Below, in pieces: positions 1 through 16,845 of a DNA stretch of 64,000 nucleotides. Below the pieces are notes generated by a model. It searched no databases, was not told where the DNA came from, and saw only the letters and a program-made list of their open reading frames with translations. The translations under genes and the position numbers were made by a program. The DNA is taken from positions 130,001-194,000 of the forward strand of contig JAODUO010000133.1 of the NCBI GenBank assembly GCA_025642075.2, written 5' to 3'. This DNA comes from Ridgeia piscesae. Lineage: Eukaryota; Annelida; Polychaeta; Sabellida; Siboglinidae. Every line of letters begins with the position of its first letter. The stretch's first letter is position 1.

Positions 1-359
1 ACGGGCATGTTATAATGAAACTTACAGTATGTTGCATATAACTGTAGTGATCAATAGTTTACGCTTTCTGCAGGGATTGTGTGAATAGAAGCATGGAAAA
101 ATTAACCAGGAATTTTATAGGTGCTTGAATATATTTATGAGCCCTGGAAAGTTCCTAATGCAGCCACTAGCCAGTAGCTACCTGTTTCAATTGGCATGTT
201 CTTGTCATATGTCATCGCCTATCTATTGAATGCCTGATGATTTGATAGATGGTCTGACTTTACTAAGTGCTGTAATATGTATGGTGTGCTGTTGCATGTG
301 TGTGATGTCTATGCAGTATACACATCCACCCATCCCTGTCTGTGCATTATGACAAATAA

Positions 360-5838
<5,479 letters not shown>

Positions 5839-6391
5839 GCTGGAAAGTCACCGAAGAGACATTATTAATCCAATATACAACTATGCTGTAGTGATCAAAT
5901 GCAGTGTTGTGTTATTGACTGTATATGCCATAATGGGAATTCCCTCGGACTCTAGGATATCATTAATATCATGTCAAGATCAGAACATTGGAGTGAAAAT
6001 CATGTAAATTTTTGAATGAATTTACAATCATGGCATAATGTAATAAACAAAATCATCAGAATATATATATATATATACATGGTTGTTGACAGTGCTTTAT
6101 TATTGCTCAGGGGATTCATTAGTAATGTCAGTCTTTGAGCGATATGCAAAAGAACGTCAAATACCCACATCATGCTCGCACAGTAAGACGAATATATTAC
6201 TGAGGCAGTCATAGCTACTCCACGATGAATAACTTATGACACTGATAAAATATTTATTGAACAAAATAAAAACAAATCAATGTGGCCACTCGAGGTTAAT
6301 GATTATCAGACAAGAGGGACACACAACTGTGCAGTGCCTTATGCATTATGCCTATTGTTGCAGAACACACCTCTCAAGCAGGTTATATAAC
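5839..6391. other. Intergenic 3'-3' gap between convergent genes
   Basis: The AFG2A gene (plus) and the next gene (minus) converge here. The gap holds an AATAAA near 6040 (plus) and TTTATT motifs near 6248 that would be AATAAA on the minus strand, plus a short (TA) run near 6060-6078. Confidence 0.6.
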
Positions 6392-6700
6392 TTAATGCGA
6401 CGAGCCGTCCTTAGTCCGCAGCTTAGGAAACTGGGCCTTAGCCAGCAGTTGCTGGATATCCAGTTTCACTTTCTCTTTTGCGTAATTGTTTGGTAGCTCA
6501 TGAAGTTGTGTTCCTATATAGAAACCAAAGGCTACGTCCGAGCTGGTGTTGCCCTCTCGTATACACTGTGCTGCCCCCTGCAGGTATACATGATGCTCAT
6601 GTGCAATGTCTCGAGACATTCTGGCCCTCTTCACTGGTGACGGCCCTGTCCATCCAGAATAGCTTGTCACATTCTCACATCCAGCAGGGTCTTCTGATGA
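6392..6700 (-). CDS. Unknown gene, last exon with BESS-like C-terminus
   Basis: The acceptor TTTGCTAG at 6701 opens 102 codons in phase 0 (SSEDPAGCENVTSYSGW start) ending at TGA. It includes the basic patch KRARMSRD and the terminal helix VKLDIQQLLAKAQF. The BESS resemblance rests on the spacing of hydrophobic and basic residues only. Confidence 0.62.
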   Translation of the reverse strand, partial: SSEDPAGCENVTSYSGWTGPSPVKRARMSRDIAHEHHVYLQGAAQCIREGNTSSDVAFGFYIGTQLHELPNNYAKEKVKLDIQQLLAKAQFPKLRTKDGSSH

Positions 6701-9700
6701 CTAGCAAATAAAAACAAGATCAATTTATTTTATATAATACATGTATATACATATTTATATATATGCCAGATATGTATAATATATACATGTTTATATATAT
6801 GCCAGATATGTATAATATATTAGACGCAATAGTTACTTTCCATCATGGGGGTTAGTGTCATTACATTGTGTGCCACTGCAAATTTTGATTTCTGATTCCA
6901 GAACTGAGGCTAAGTTGAACCACCTGGAATTACCAGATTTGCCATACCAATTTCCCTTAACAAATTTCGTCTGATTCCCATTAATAATCATAAGCTTTTT
7001 AACAGAATAATTATGTCGATGACACGTTGCGTTTAATAAGGCCAGATTAGCATTGGCCGTTTGAATGATTTGTCCACAAAATGTGTAGGTTAAAATACAA
7101 AACATAACATTAACTGCCGCCTACAATGTATTGGCGGTTGCAGCAATGGGGGGATTGGGGGTGGACAACCATGGTAAGCTCAGTTGCCCAGGTTGTGTAC
7201 AGGAAAAATTACTGGTTTACATTCATGTGGTTATGTTACTTTTTGTCACTGAGCAAGTGCCCACTTTTTCATCTGACCACTGGGCAGCTGCCCCATGCTC
7301 TTGGAGGAAGGATGATTAACCCAATATCAAAGCACCTGTTCATTTCTGTTGTCAATACAATGGGAAGTCAGGGGTGTAATGTACACTAGTGATTTTGTGA
7401 GGAGACACTCTTCTGTCTGACTGAATGTGTATGCAGTGTAGTGCAGTGCAGTGCAGTGCAGTGCAGTGCAGTGCAGTGCAGTGTAGTCAGTAGTGTAGTG
7501 CAGTGCAGTGCAGTGCAGTGCAGTGTAGTGTAGTGTAGTGTAGTGTAGTGTAGTAGTGAGTGCAGTGTAGTGTAGTAGTGTAGTGCAGTGTAGTAGTGTA
7601 GTGTAGTGTAGTGTAGTGCAGTGTAGTAGTGTAGTGCAGTGCAGTGTAGTGTAGTGTAGTGTAGTGTAGTGTAGTAGTGTAGTGCAGTGCAGTAGTGTAG
7701 TGCAGTGTAGTGTAGTAGTGTAGTGCAGTAGTGTAGTGCAGTGCAGTGCAGTGCAGTGTAGTGTAGTAGTGTAGTGCAGTGCAGTGCAGTGCAGTGTAGT
7801 GTAGTGTAGTGTAGTGTAGTGTAGTGTAGTGTAGTGTAGTGTAGTGTAGTGTAGTGTTGGAGAGTTAGCCTGCCACGCAGGCAGTGTAAGAATATGATGC
7901 CAGTCAACTGGGTGTACACATTCCTACTACTTCCTTCCAAGCAGAACTTTTCTCTCAGTGGGGGTCGAGGGTCCATGAACCCACCAATAAAAGGCAAAGG
8001 CAAGTTCTTATATAGCACAGTCTTCAAGACCACTCAAAGCGCTTTACACTTTACTTCCCTGGCACACCTGTTCAATCAAACACCATCTCAACTTCTGTGG
8101 GAAGCATCCAGTCATATGCTACAATTAATGTGCGAAGGCTGCTCATACACATATCCACCACTGTATGTAGCCAGGTACTCATTTATACAGCTGAGTGAAC
8201 TGGAGCAATGTAGAGTGAAAACACTTGCCCAAGGTTTTAATGCCGCAGCACAGGATTCGAACCCGGGTTCTCGTAGTCAAGAGTCCGACGCCCTACCCCT
8301 GAGCCACTGTGCTCAACTCCACACCCCAGCCAATGGCCAATGTTGGTCTGATACATGTCTACTACCATTACCACTGCTTGTTCAAGAGGATGATTCCAGT
8401 CAACAGAAGATATTAAATAATCGTTTTACACTGTGCAATACTTCTAACAAGTCCTGGCCTTTGAATTGATGTCAAGAAAATACACTACAAAACCATTTCT
8501 GGTCGTCACACAAACCTTGTGCTTTTGCTTTATGCTGGTGAGACTAGTCCCATTAGGTTTGACAACCGGTGGCAAAATGTCAGTCGTACTGTCGTCTGGC
8601 ATAAGCTTGTCTCCGATGTCGTCATTTGTAAGGTAAGCCTTTGTGCAGAGACCTTCAAATACAACATCTACAAACTGCTGCGTTTCTGAAACAAAAAGCT
8701 GTACAATCAGGTGTCTTCTAACTCCGAGGATCTTAAGAATTTTTTTAAAAGTAAGTTCTTATATAGCGCAGTATCCGGTCCTCAGGACTGCTCAAAGTGC
8801 TTTACACTTTACTTCTCTGACAGACCTGTTCAATCAAACACCATCTCAACTTCTCTGGGAAGCATCCAGCCATATGCTACAACTAATGCGCGAAGGCTGC
8901 TCATACACATAGCCACCTGTGTCTATAACCAGGTATTCATTTATACAGCTGAGTGAACTAGAGCAGTGTAGAGTGAAACAAAAACTTGCACAATTTTAAT
9001 ACCACAGCACAGGATTCGAACGCGGTCCTCTTAGTCGAGAGTCCGAAGCTCTACCCCTGAGCCATTGCGCTTAAAATGACCACAGAAGTTTCAAAATTAA
9101 GATAGGCAATTCAGATGCATAATTATATAGCATTAGGAATGTTCCAAACATGTTGCATTTCATCCCCGGGCCCCCTCCCAGCAGAATTGTTCATTAAAAC
9201 GATCTGGATTATTGACTTGCTGGGAGAGGTTCAGCCACATAGTTAATAAAAACCACTAATTTTTATATTCACTATTATTGATAGCCATTTTGTTTAAAGA
9301 ATTTAGTTACAACATAGAACTTTCTTAGATATAATAGGTATACATGGGTAGTATATGTAAAGGTCACTGACTTTACAGTAGTTTCATAAAATAAAATGTT
9401 ATGTTTCGTAGTTATTTAGTTTATATCAGTTAGTTATGAATGAGAGCTCTCTCATATATTGATGGTTTCAGCAGCTTTACATTCCACAAGCACAGTTTCG
9501 TTTTTAAATCTACCAAACAATAAAAACATTATAATTTCTGTCATCAACTTTTGACAACTGCCAAATAAACACCTATTTAACAGTTCACTTTTGTCATATT
9601 CATAGTCAAATATCTGCACATAACAGAGCACATAACATATTCTCAGAGGTTGCTTCTTATGAGAACAAGAAAACATTTTACTTCCGTCAAAGAAACAGTC

Positions 9701-9988
9701 GAGTCGCTCCACACACAATCGGTTCAGTTCCTCGACCGACTTGTTCTTCCTCACCAGCGCCACCACATAGCGAGACAACGCATCAACATCCGAATTGGTT
9801 TTCTTACTGAAATTAGCACAATGCCAGAATATATCGATAGTAAACATATTACTGAGTGGTACTTCAAAATATTCACATTTCATCTTACTTACTAAGCTTG
9901 TCAAAACTCCCATGCACCCATAGAGCTTTGTTAAAGCTATGTGTAATTCTCTGCACGACTCGCACACTGATTGATAAATTATGCACAT
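6392..9988 (-). CDS. Uncharacterised small protein, three coding exons, BESS-like tail
   Basis: This gene is rebuilt from splice signals. Proposed coding exons are 9682-9988 (ATG at 9988), 8516-8685 and 6392-6700, giving 261 residues with compatible phases (1, 0). The N-terminal part is helical with several cysteines (CESCREL; KSVEELNRLCVERLDCFF). The middle exon is acidic (DDIGDKLMPDDSTTD). The last exon has a basic patch (SPVKRARMSRD) and a helix ending KEKVKLDIQQLL that resembles the BESS protein-interaction motif. An untranslated first exon probably ends at 10116 (CTCAG|GTAAGA), with a 108-bp intron to an acceptor at 10007. The donor after the first coding exon is the weakest point: GGAA|GTAAAA at 9682 was chosen because phase and coding composition fit, but other donors exist. 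A nuclear role is only a guess; no function is assigned. Confidence 0.55.
6701..7432. other. Intron sequence, no gene seen
   Basis: AT-rich intron. A 42-bp block beginning ATATATGCCAGATATG is duplicated near 6758-6820. Open frames here are short and low in complexity. Confidence 0.6.
7433..7857 (+). repeat. Pentanucleotide array of AGTGC and AGTGT units
   Basis: About 420 bp built almost entirely of two 5-bp units, AGTGC and AGTGT, arranged in alternating blocks, with occasional 3-bp slips (AGTAGTG). It lies inside the unknown gene's intron and produces meaningless long frames rich in HYTTL/HCTAL. Confidence 0.96.
7995..8317 (-). mobile_element. tRNA-derived SINE, copy 1
   Basis: Read on the minus strand, the copy starts with a tRNA-like head. 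An A-box-like stretch (TGGCTCAGGGGTAGGG) lies at 8291-8306 and a B box (GGGTTCGAATCC) at 8253-8264. The body contains CACTCTACATTGCTCCAGTT and CACTCAGCTGTATAAATGAG, which recur in the other copies. The tail ends at the AAAGGCAAAGGCAAG side near 7995. The conserved body resembles the central domains of mollusc/metazoan SINE families; that resemblance is from memory. Confidence 0.85.
8516..8685 (-). CDS. Unknown gene, middle exon
   Basis: A strong acceptor (TTTTTGTTTCAG) opens 170 bases in frame TQQFVDVVFEGLCTKAYL and ends CACAAG|GTTTGT in phase 0. The codon usage looks coding. The exon sits between two SINE copies of the same orientation. Confidence 0.6.
8750..9074 (-). mobile_element. tRNA-derived SINE, copy 2
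   Basis: Same family and orientation as copy 1, with a recognisable but mutated B box (complement of GGATTCGAACGCG, near 9012) and the same body (CAACTTCTCTGGGAAGCATC on the plus strand). Its tail meets a T/A-rich run near 8740. Confidence 0.85.
9682..9988 (-). CDS. Unknown gene, first coding exon (3' end tentative)
   Basis: ATG at 9988 follows an acceptor (GTTTTCAG) at 10008. The frame stays open to a TGA at 9452, but composition turns AT-rich after the codons for DCFFDG, and GTAAAA there is a usable donor leaving one base, as the next exon needs. If unspliced, the protein would be 178 residues. Confidence 0.5.
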
Positions 9989-10119
9989 ATTAAATTGTTA
10001 TTGACAGCTGAAAACAATTATTTTTAAGCAAGCATAAGTGACGTGTATATAATTATAAGACTAAGAGTGATAATACAAGTTTACAGTTTTGTAGATCATC
10101 ACCGTATTATCTTACCTGA

Positions 10120-12766
10120 GGTTGAGTAGTATGACTATGCACAAACCGATGCTATGCTATGACGTGCAATGTACACCATTCATCTTATGGTCTAGTATTC
10201 TTCCTTCTTGACTAAACTGCTTATTGGCCCCCTAACTCAGGCTAAGCCTGTTGGCTTGGGGGTCAAAGGCCTTAATGTGCTGCACACATGATCATGTATG
10301 AATGGCCAGCTCCCAGGCTAGTTAAAGCCTACACTGCACCACAGGGTAGATACGACAATTGATTCCCCATAAGTAGCCATTGTAATGTTTCTTTGGTTTC
10401 CCAATATGTTTTTGAATCTATAGTATTAAAATTTTCAGACATTAATTAGCATCCATTCACACGTGCATGTCATGTCTAAAATTTGTGAAAATGAGATCTC
10501 TTTCTCCTACAATCCAGCCTGGCATTCCTTCATTTTGCTCCAATAAGCCAGCAATTGCCCATGTTGACACTTCTAGGCCGAATTACACCTGTATGCAAAG
10601 CCATAAGCATGCACCTGGTCACTGTCTGAAAAATCATTATTTAGCGCACCTTTGATACCATGATCAACCATGCTACACAGACATCATTTCTACTTAATCA
10701 GTTCTACATTCAGTGCTTCCAGAAATTTACAAAAACTACACAATGCAGTTCTTTTGAACAGGACACTTTACGCCGACCTTTTCTACTATACAATTACTAT
10801 GTAATAATTATTTTAGGAAAGTAAGTACTATAAATATAATACTTGTTATTAGTAGCGTGCCAAGTAGGGAGGTCAGACCAATTTGACGCCCCTTCTGACA
10901 ACATGGGGAGATAGGGGCCCAAGTTTAGTGGCCGTAATTTATTATCACGCAACACACCTGTTCTTGTATAATTTTTCTAATGTTGCTATAATGTCATTCT
11001 ATGATTCTGCGCCGATAACTGATTTTTTGGCGGTGTTTAAAAGGTGTTAATGATTTTTTCCCTCTCGGTGTCGTATTTCGGTTTTCATTGTTTACGCCCG
11101 CGGCCATATTGGATCACGTTGACAGGCCCCATCTTTCAAAATTGTTTGCGAGATTATGTCAATGAGTACGGCCATTTTGAAAAGTATGGAATGAAGAAGA
11201 AAGATAAAACTATATGATCATATAAATATCATGGTAATCCGTCGATAAAAAGTTGTAGTAATTAGGCAGTTCAAATGACCTATCTTTGGCGATGTTTTAT
11301 GAGTACTTATTTAATATGCTTCAAGTTGCTTCATATGCAGTAGTGTAAAGAATTGTCTGGACGATAACGTGGTCACAGTGATGGCTTGCCAATCGATAGC
11401 ACAAACTGCCACAAAGTCTGTTTATGGAGCCCCTGTCTCAAACTACGTCGCCATTTTGCCTTCTTCACCTGTACGCGCGGTGCACCCAATGCATTGTGGT
11501 ATACAAAGCACTTGGATCCCGACGTGGTCGACAGCGAATGTTTTTGATTAATAGTATTATAATTTAATACAGGTTCTGACGGCTGCAGGTGTGGCTGTGC
11601 AAACTAATTATTTACTGCCATGTAGCAAATTTATATTAAATTGTTTATTTGTATTGTATTGTTTTATATGTTTAGCATATCGTTTGCATGTTTGTGTATT
11701 GCCTATTGGTTAGGCTACATTTAATTGATTAATTATTTAAAAAATTGATTATGAATTTTTATCAATTTTTTCAAATTATATTACACATGACTTATTATGT
11801 TGTTACTGGGGTACTCTTTGATGACAATTAATATTTAGTTTTGAGTATACAAATTATGTAATTTGTGTAATGTTGACAAATTATGACGCCTATTAAATGA
11901 ATTAAAACATGTGTAAATAATTTTTTAAAGATTATGACAAGGTGATTAACTTTCTGTTGTTAATCTTTTAGTCAGAGCAGTGTAATTTTTTAATGATCTT
12001 GTGATTTATGTACAAAATCAAATAGGAGAATGTTTGGAAAACAATAAAACATTTTTTTAATAAAATAGCATTTTCATTATTATTTCATATGTGTACTTGA
12101 AGGAAGCATCATTGCATTTTAATTAATGACTAACATCACTTGGTCCGACCACCCTACGGCTACGCCAAGACCAAGTTCAAACAGTCGAAGTCAAAACGTA
12201 CGTCGCGCTATCTTGAGTGATAGGATTTTACACTGCTAAACCACATGAATTAGCGTACAAGCCACAGCATTATATGTGTGTTTCGAAAGAAGCTTACATC
12301 AGTACCAGTCTATGGACTAGCCACGACTTGAAAGCGTCGATATCCTTCGGTTCTAGCTTCATGTTGCCGCAACAACGTGACTGCTCGATCGACAAACTGC
12401 ACTGGCGGCGTTTTCACGCCTGTCGGTCATGTGACCTGCAACGCACATGACTCCCTAGCAAACATAATAGGTGGCTCTGTAATTATAATAGTAACAAATG
12501 GCATCGTCGTACTGTTTTAATATGCCTTAATATGTTTGCTTTATATATTTATATATTGTGCTGTGAATGCATACATTGATTGATTAGACAGAAAAACGTT
12601 TACGACGAAGTGATTTATGAGTATATCAGAGTTGATCGGACAAAATTCCGTGGTATCAATGAATGCTTATGTAAACCAAGAACAAGTTTACGAATTTCGT
12701 CTTTTCACTGTAGTCGACATGTCGATATGATAAGAAGACGTAAACTTGAAAGACACTACATTTGAT

Positions 12767-12768
<2 letters not shown>
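10120..12768. other. Gene-poor interval, no supported gene
   Basis: No exon chain or domain was recognised. There is a small palindrome (CAGGCTAAGCCTG) inside a C-run/G-run hairpin near 10221-10262. Several CpG-bearing stretches (11050-11110, 12130-12440) may be old repeat remnants. Confidence 0.55.

Positions 12769-12841
<73 letters not shown>
12769..12841. repeat. (TA)n microsatellite
   Basis: A nearly perfect TA dinucleotide run of about 72 bp. Confidence 0.98.
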
Positions 12842-12845
<4 letters not shown>

Positions 12846-15800
12846 TGTTGCCCACTCTGCTGAAGAGATGCAGAAAATAGTGGATCCACATACATTATAA
12901 TTGTTACATACTAAAAAAATTAGTGTTCATGGCTAATAATTACCGATATTTTACTCGCAGGAATATGATATCGGTTTGATCATTTTAACGAAACAATTGT
13001 TTTTTTTATAATTATTATTTCCTGGTAGTGTGAGATAATTAAAAGTTCATAACTATATGCTCATATCGTCTACTGATTAGCTATTTGAATATTGTAATCT
13101 GTGATGATATTAAAAACAAATTGTGGTCTGACCCCAAGGTTTAACGGCAACATGCTGGTGGCTCCACCTGACGGAGTTCGTGTTGCAGTAATGACTCGAC
13201 GAGGAAAACGCGTTCTTTATTTACACATTTTGATCGCTTTCAGGCAATTATTTTGTAATCACATGACGACTGTGCGCGCAGTACAGGTGAGGTAGATACA
13301 CCATGCAAAATGTGGTCACCGTAGATGATCATTTTGATGTTTTTTCGAGGTGCGGGCTTAAACTAGGTACATTACATTCGGCTAGGCCTAGGCTAGGGGC
13401 GCCATGGTAAATTTGTCTCATGAATCTGGTCCCAATTCTGAGGCCGGTTTGGGCCGCTGTGGTCCCTGAATGTTTGCCAGCATTATGCAAATGATTGTTC
13501 GACCTATTTTGATGATCACGTGAACCAATGAAAGATTGAACTACATGGAGTCAGACCACATTTGCATTTTTCATAGCCATAGGCGACCATTATAACGTTT
13601 CCTTCATTTCCTACTAATCTTGATCAGCTCTGGTATTGACAATTTCACAGCATATTTACCCTCCATAGACAGAAGTTCTGTGAAAAATTCGTGAACTTTT
13701 AATACCCCAGGCTCCCACAAACTTCTTTCAAACCTTGCACCCATCCATTTCTGCACCCACGGATTGCCCCTGATTACATCACCAAGCAAAATGACAAATG
13801 TACGCAGAAATGCACCGACTGACAGCTGTCGTAATTTGACAGCTCTGATGCCACGCTGCACGAAAACATCATTTCTAATCACTCCACACTACATATGTGC
13901 TCACAGAAATTCAGACAACCTGCATAATGCTGATTTTAAATGGTACTCTTTGGTCGCACGGGGAATGGCGGATGAGCACCTTATTGTGGTCTTACATCAC
14001 ATCATAGCGAAATGTGGGGGATTTTTCCGACGACAACAACCGAGGTGAGTGGACGTTTACTTTTACGTTGTGAAAAATCGTTTAAAAATACTATTAATAT
14101 TTCGAGTAGAACTATTATACTTCACGCAGAGATTTGTATGTATATTTACGTTAACATGGTATATATGTTATCTATGTGGACCTGCGTGCAAAAACGCACG
14201 AGCGCGTTACAAATAGGCATGGCGCACGCAGTTTGGTGTTCAAAAGTGAATTTTGTTAGCGGTGCTCGCGGCACGTACGTAACTATTATATACAACTGTA
14301 TATACATGTGTTATATATTTGTGAAAAGTAAAATATTTGTATTTAAAATATCGAATGACAAGCAAATTAAACAAAAAGAAAATTTAAAGTACACAGCTGC
14401 ATAAATTTACTGTAATCTTTATAACAATAATATAATGACCTGTACATCACATTTGTTACATAATTATTGTTTTATAAACAAGCCATTGTACATTTGCAGC
14501 ACGTGTTTATCTCCATGCTACCATTACGCATGCATTATTACGGTAACAACAATTGATTCCATTTATAACAATTTCCAAAACAACCGTATATGAAGAAATA
14601 TGTCTGGGTGCCAAAGATTTTTTTTAAACATACACGCAACGCAGATCATCAATGACCTTTAGTTGTAGTATTTTATATTATATATATGTTACGTAAATAT
14701 TATTTATTTATACACTGTAGTACCACAGCTACATTTCATGTAAATAACAATTCAAAAATCCAACATTACAATATACATTTGAGTATATATGTAGACAAAT
14801 AGTTCACAGAAAAAAACGTTTAGCACAATACAGTAGACCCTGTGAAACTATCACGCCTCCAACACAGTCAATCATGCGTCCTCTCTAGTCAGGTGGCCTC
14901 ACATAGCAGGTTACAGGTTACTCGCCTTCTTTTTAATTTGTATCATACTGATTATGTTGGTACAGTGCTTCTGAACAAGTTTTTGTATTTGGACACACGA
15001 CACTAATTAAAAACATTTATTATTATTACTCCATCTGGCTGTATTGAGACAAACCATGTACACATTGTGAATTGTGGATAAATCCATAAAACTTATTAAT
15101 TAATTGTTAAACTTTTACAAACATGTGCACTTGCTTGTATTTTGATAATGATTCAAATAAGTTTTATATTAAAATATTTAATGTGACACTATGTGCACAC
15201 ATGTGTATGACAATGTAATTGCATTTCTAATAGTGTTACTTGAACTAAAAGGCACCAAAATAACTGCTCTGAAGCCTCATCACAGAATATATGACCCAGT
15301 CACAGTTTTATTGTTGTGCCAATTTAAGTAAACAGTTGATTCAAATGGTTTATAAAGACTGAACATTTTCTCTGGTCTTATCTACCAACTTAACAGGAGG
15401 GTACATTTTATTACCCAGATTTAGAGTAACCAATCATTTTTGTCCCAGTTATGGAGTTTGTGTAATCAAGAGGTTATTCAAAAGTCATAGTCAGGAAAAC
15501 AGCAGTCTCGTATCCAGTTGATGTGATCACTGGTCTCATTTGGCCGGTGATCACTCTGGTGATCACTCTGGTGATCAGTCACTGCAGGGTTATTATTACC
15601 AGAAACAACCTATGTCAATATGACTGTGGCTGCCAAAGACAGAATCTAGTCTACACCCTTTGTGGTGTGTTTTTACACAAAACTGACATCACAGCTTCTA
15701 CCTTGAACCTTGACACTGACCTACCACCATCATTGTCCACAATGTGATGATTTCTCTAATTGAGAAGTGTGTTTCACTGATGACAATGACATTCAATTCT

Positions 15801-16470
15801 TCATGTACTCTATGAGCTGATCACATAACAAAGCTGATACAATTTCATTGACATGTCAACTACCACAGATGACACAAACCAGTGATGTGACGTATTACTC
15901 CAGCAATATCCCACAAAAGCAGTTATTAAGAAGAATCCTGTGTAAATTCATACAATAGCTCTTCAGAGCAACATTTAGTTTGTTGCATAGTTGTCAGAAC
16001 AATAGTTCACACACAAATATATACATTTACCTTGCCTAATTATGATTCCCCCCAATAATTTGTACTTAAATAACAATCTTGCACTACCAATGATTCTGTG
16101 CATACTGGACACACAAGTGTCACAGTTAATTTCCTGCAACAGCATTCACAATAACAGATCGTTTAAAATTACCTTAGGTTATCATCATACTCCGACTTAC
16201 ATCAGCCTCCATGCCCCTTGCAGATTATTTTGCAAAACTATGAAGATAAACTTGGCCAATAATTTCGTTTGATGAAGAGTTCCAGTTGTTTGCAAAGTTA
16301 AGTATTTGATGGCCGAATGGGTAATTAGTTGCGTGTGTATGTACATATATTCATCCTTGCATACAAGTATACATTTGTGTATCACATATCATAGCGCTAT
16401 TTGAAAAATCTATGGTCATTCCGAGTGTTTTTGTTTCACAAATACTTTAACAATACGTCACCAATTCTTC
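12842..16470. other. Gene-poor interval, no supported gene
   Basis: It holds CpG-bearing, possibly coding-derived sequence at 13100-14040 without splice structure, then AT-rich sequence. A short array of GGTGATCACTCT-like units lies at 15526-15580. Nothing here was assigned a product. Confidence 0.55.
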
Positions 16471-16845
16471 TCAGACCACAACCCCGTTCAGATCAAACAC
16501 TAGTTTCACGACAATGCCCTCTCCTGGCTGCAAGGTCAACTTCTCAAGGTCAACGCTCCGCGATTTCGTTCGCTGTTGAAGTGTGCCGACATCCCCTGCA
16601 GCGTGCGCGACCAAGTCAGCGTACTGAACTCCGGCTGAGATCGTGTAGTCGTGAGTGGCTGCCTCGTTTCCGAAATTCATCGCAACAAAGTACGGTGTCT
16701 GGTCGCGGGTGAATCGAAGGAAGGAGTAGATGTTAGCGGTGGTGATGGCATTCTGAATGCGGCCGTGGCGGAAGGCCGGCTCCTTTCGCAGCTTCGCTAA
16801 AGTTTTATAGAGGCTTAGCGAAGACAGACTGGTCAATTTCTGCTT
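16471..16845 (-). CDS. SLC3A1: rBAT-like exon 10, C-terminal beta domain
   Basis: The acceptor CTCATATTTCAG is followed by 124 codons and a stop. It encodes [27 protein letters not shown] and [11 protein letters not shown], the all-beta C-terminal domain of the SLC3 ectodomain. The extra Cys-rich tail of vertebrate rBAT is missing. Confidence 0.92.
   Translation of the reverse strand, partial: KQKLTSLSSLSLYKTLAKLRKEPAFRHGRIQNAITTANIYSFLRFTRDQTPYFVAMNFGNEAATHDYTISAGVQYADLVAHAAGDVGTLQQRTKSRSVDLEKLTLQPGEGIVVKLVFDLNGVVV

Noticed and set aside
7386..8033. 215-codon frame rich in TLHYTTLHC
   Set aside because: Produced by the AGTGC/AGTGT pentamer array.
8221..8318. Functional tRNA gene
   Set aside because: A and B boxes are present but the stems do not form a full cloverleaf by eye and the sequence continues into a repeated SINE body.
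13604..14048. Overlapping 92- and 94-codon frames on opposite strands
   Set aside because: Amino-acid mix is plausible, but no domain, no convincing splice sites and no neighbouring exons; possibly an old repeat.
16401..16712. 103-codon plus-strand frame
   Set aside because: Shadow of the last rBAT-like exon on the minus strand.
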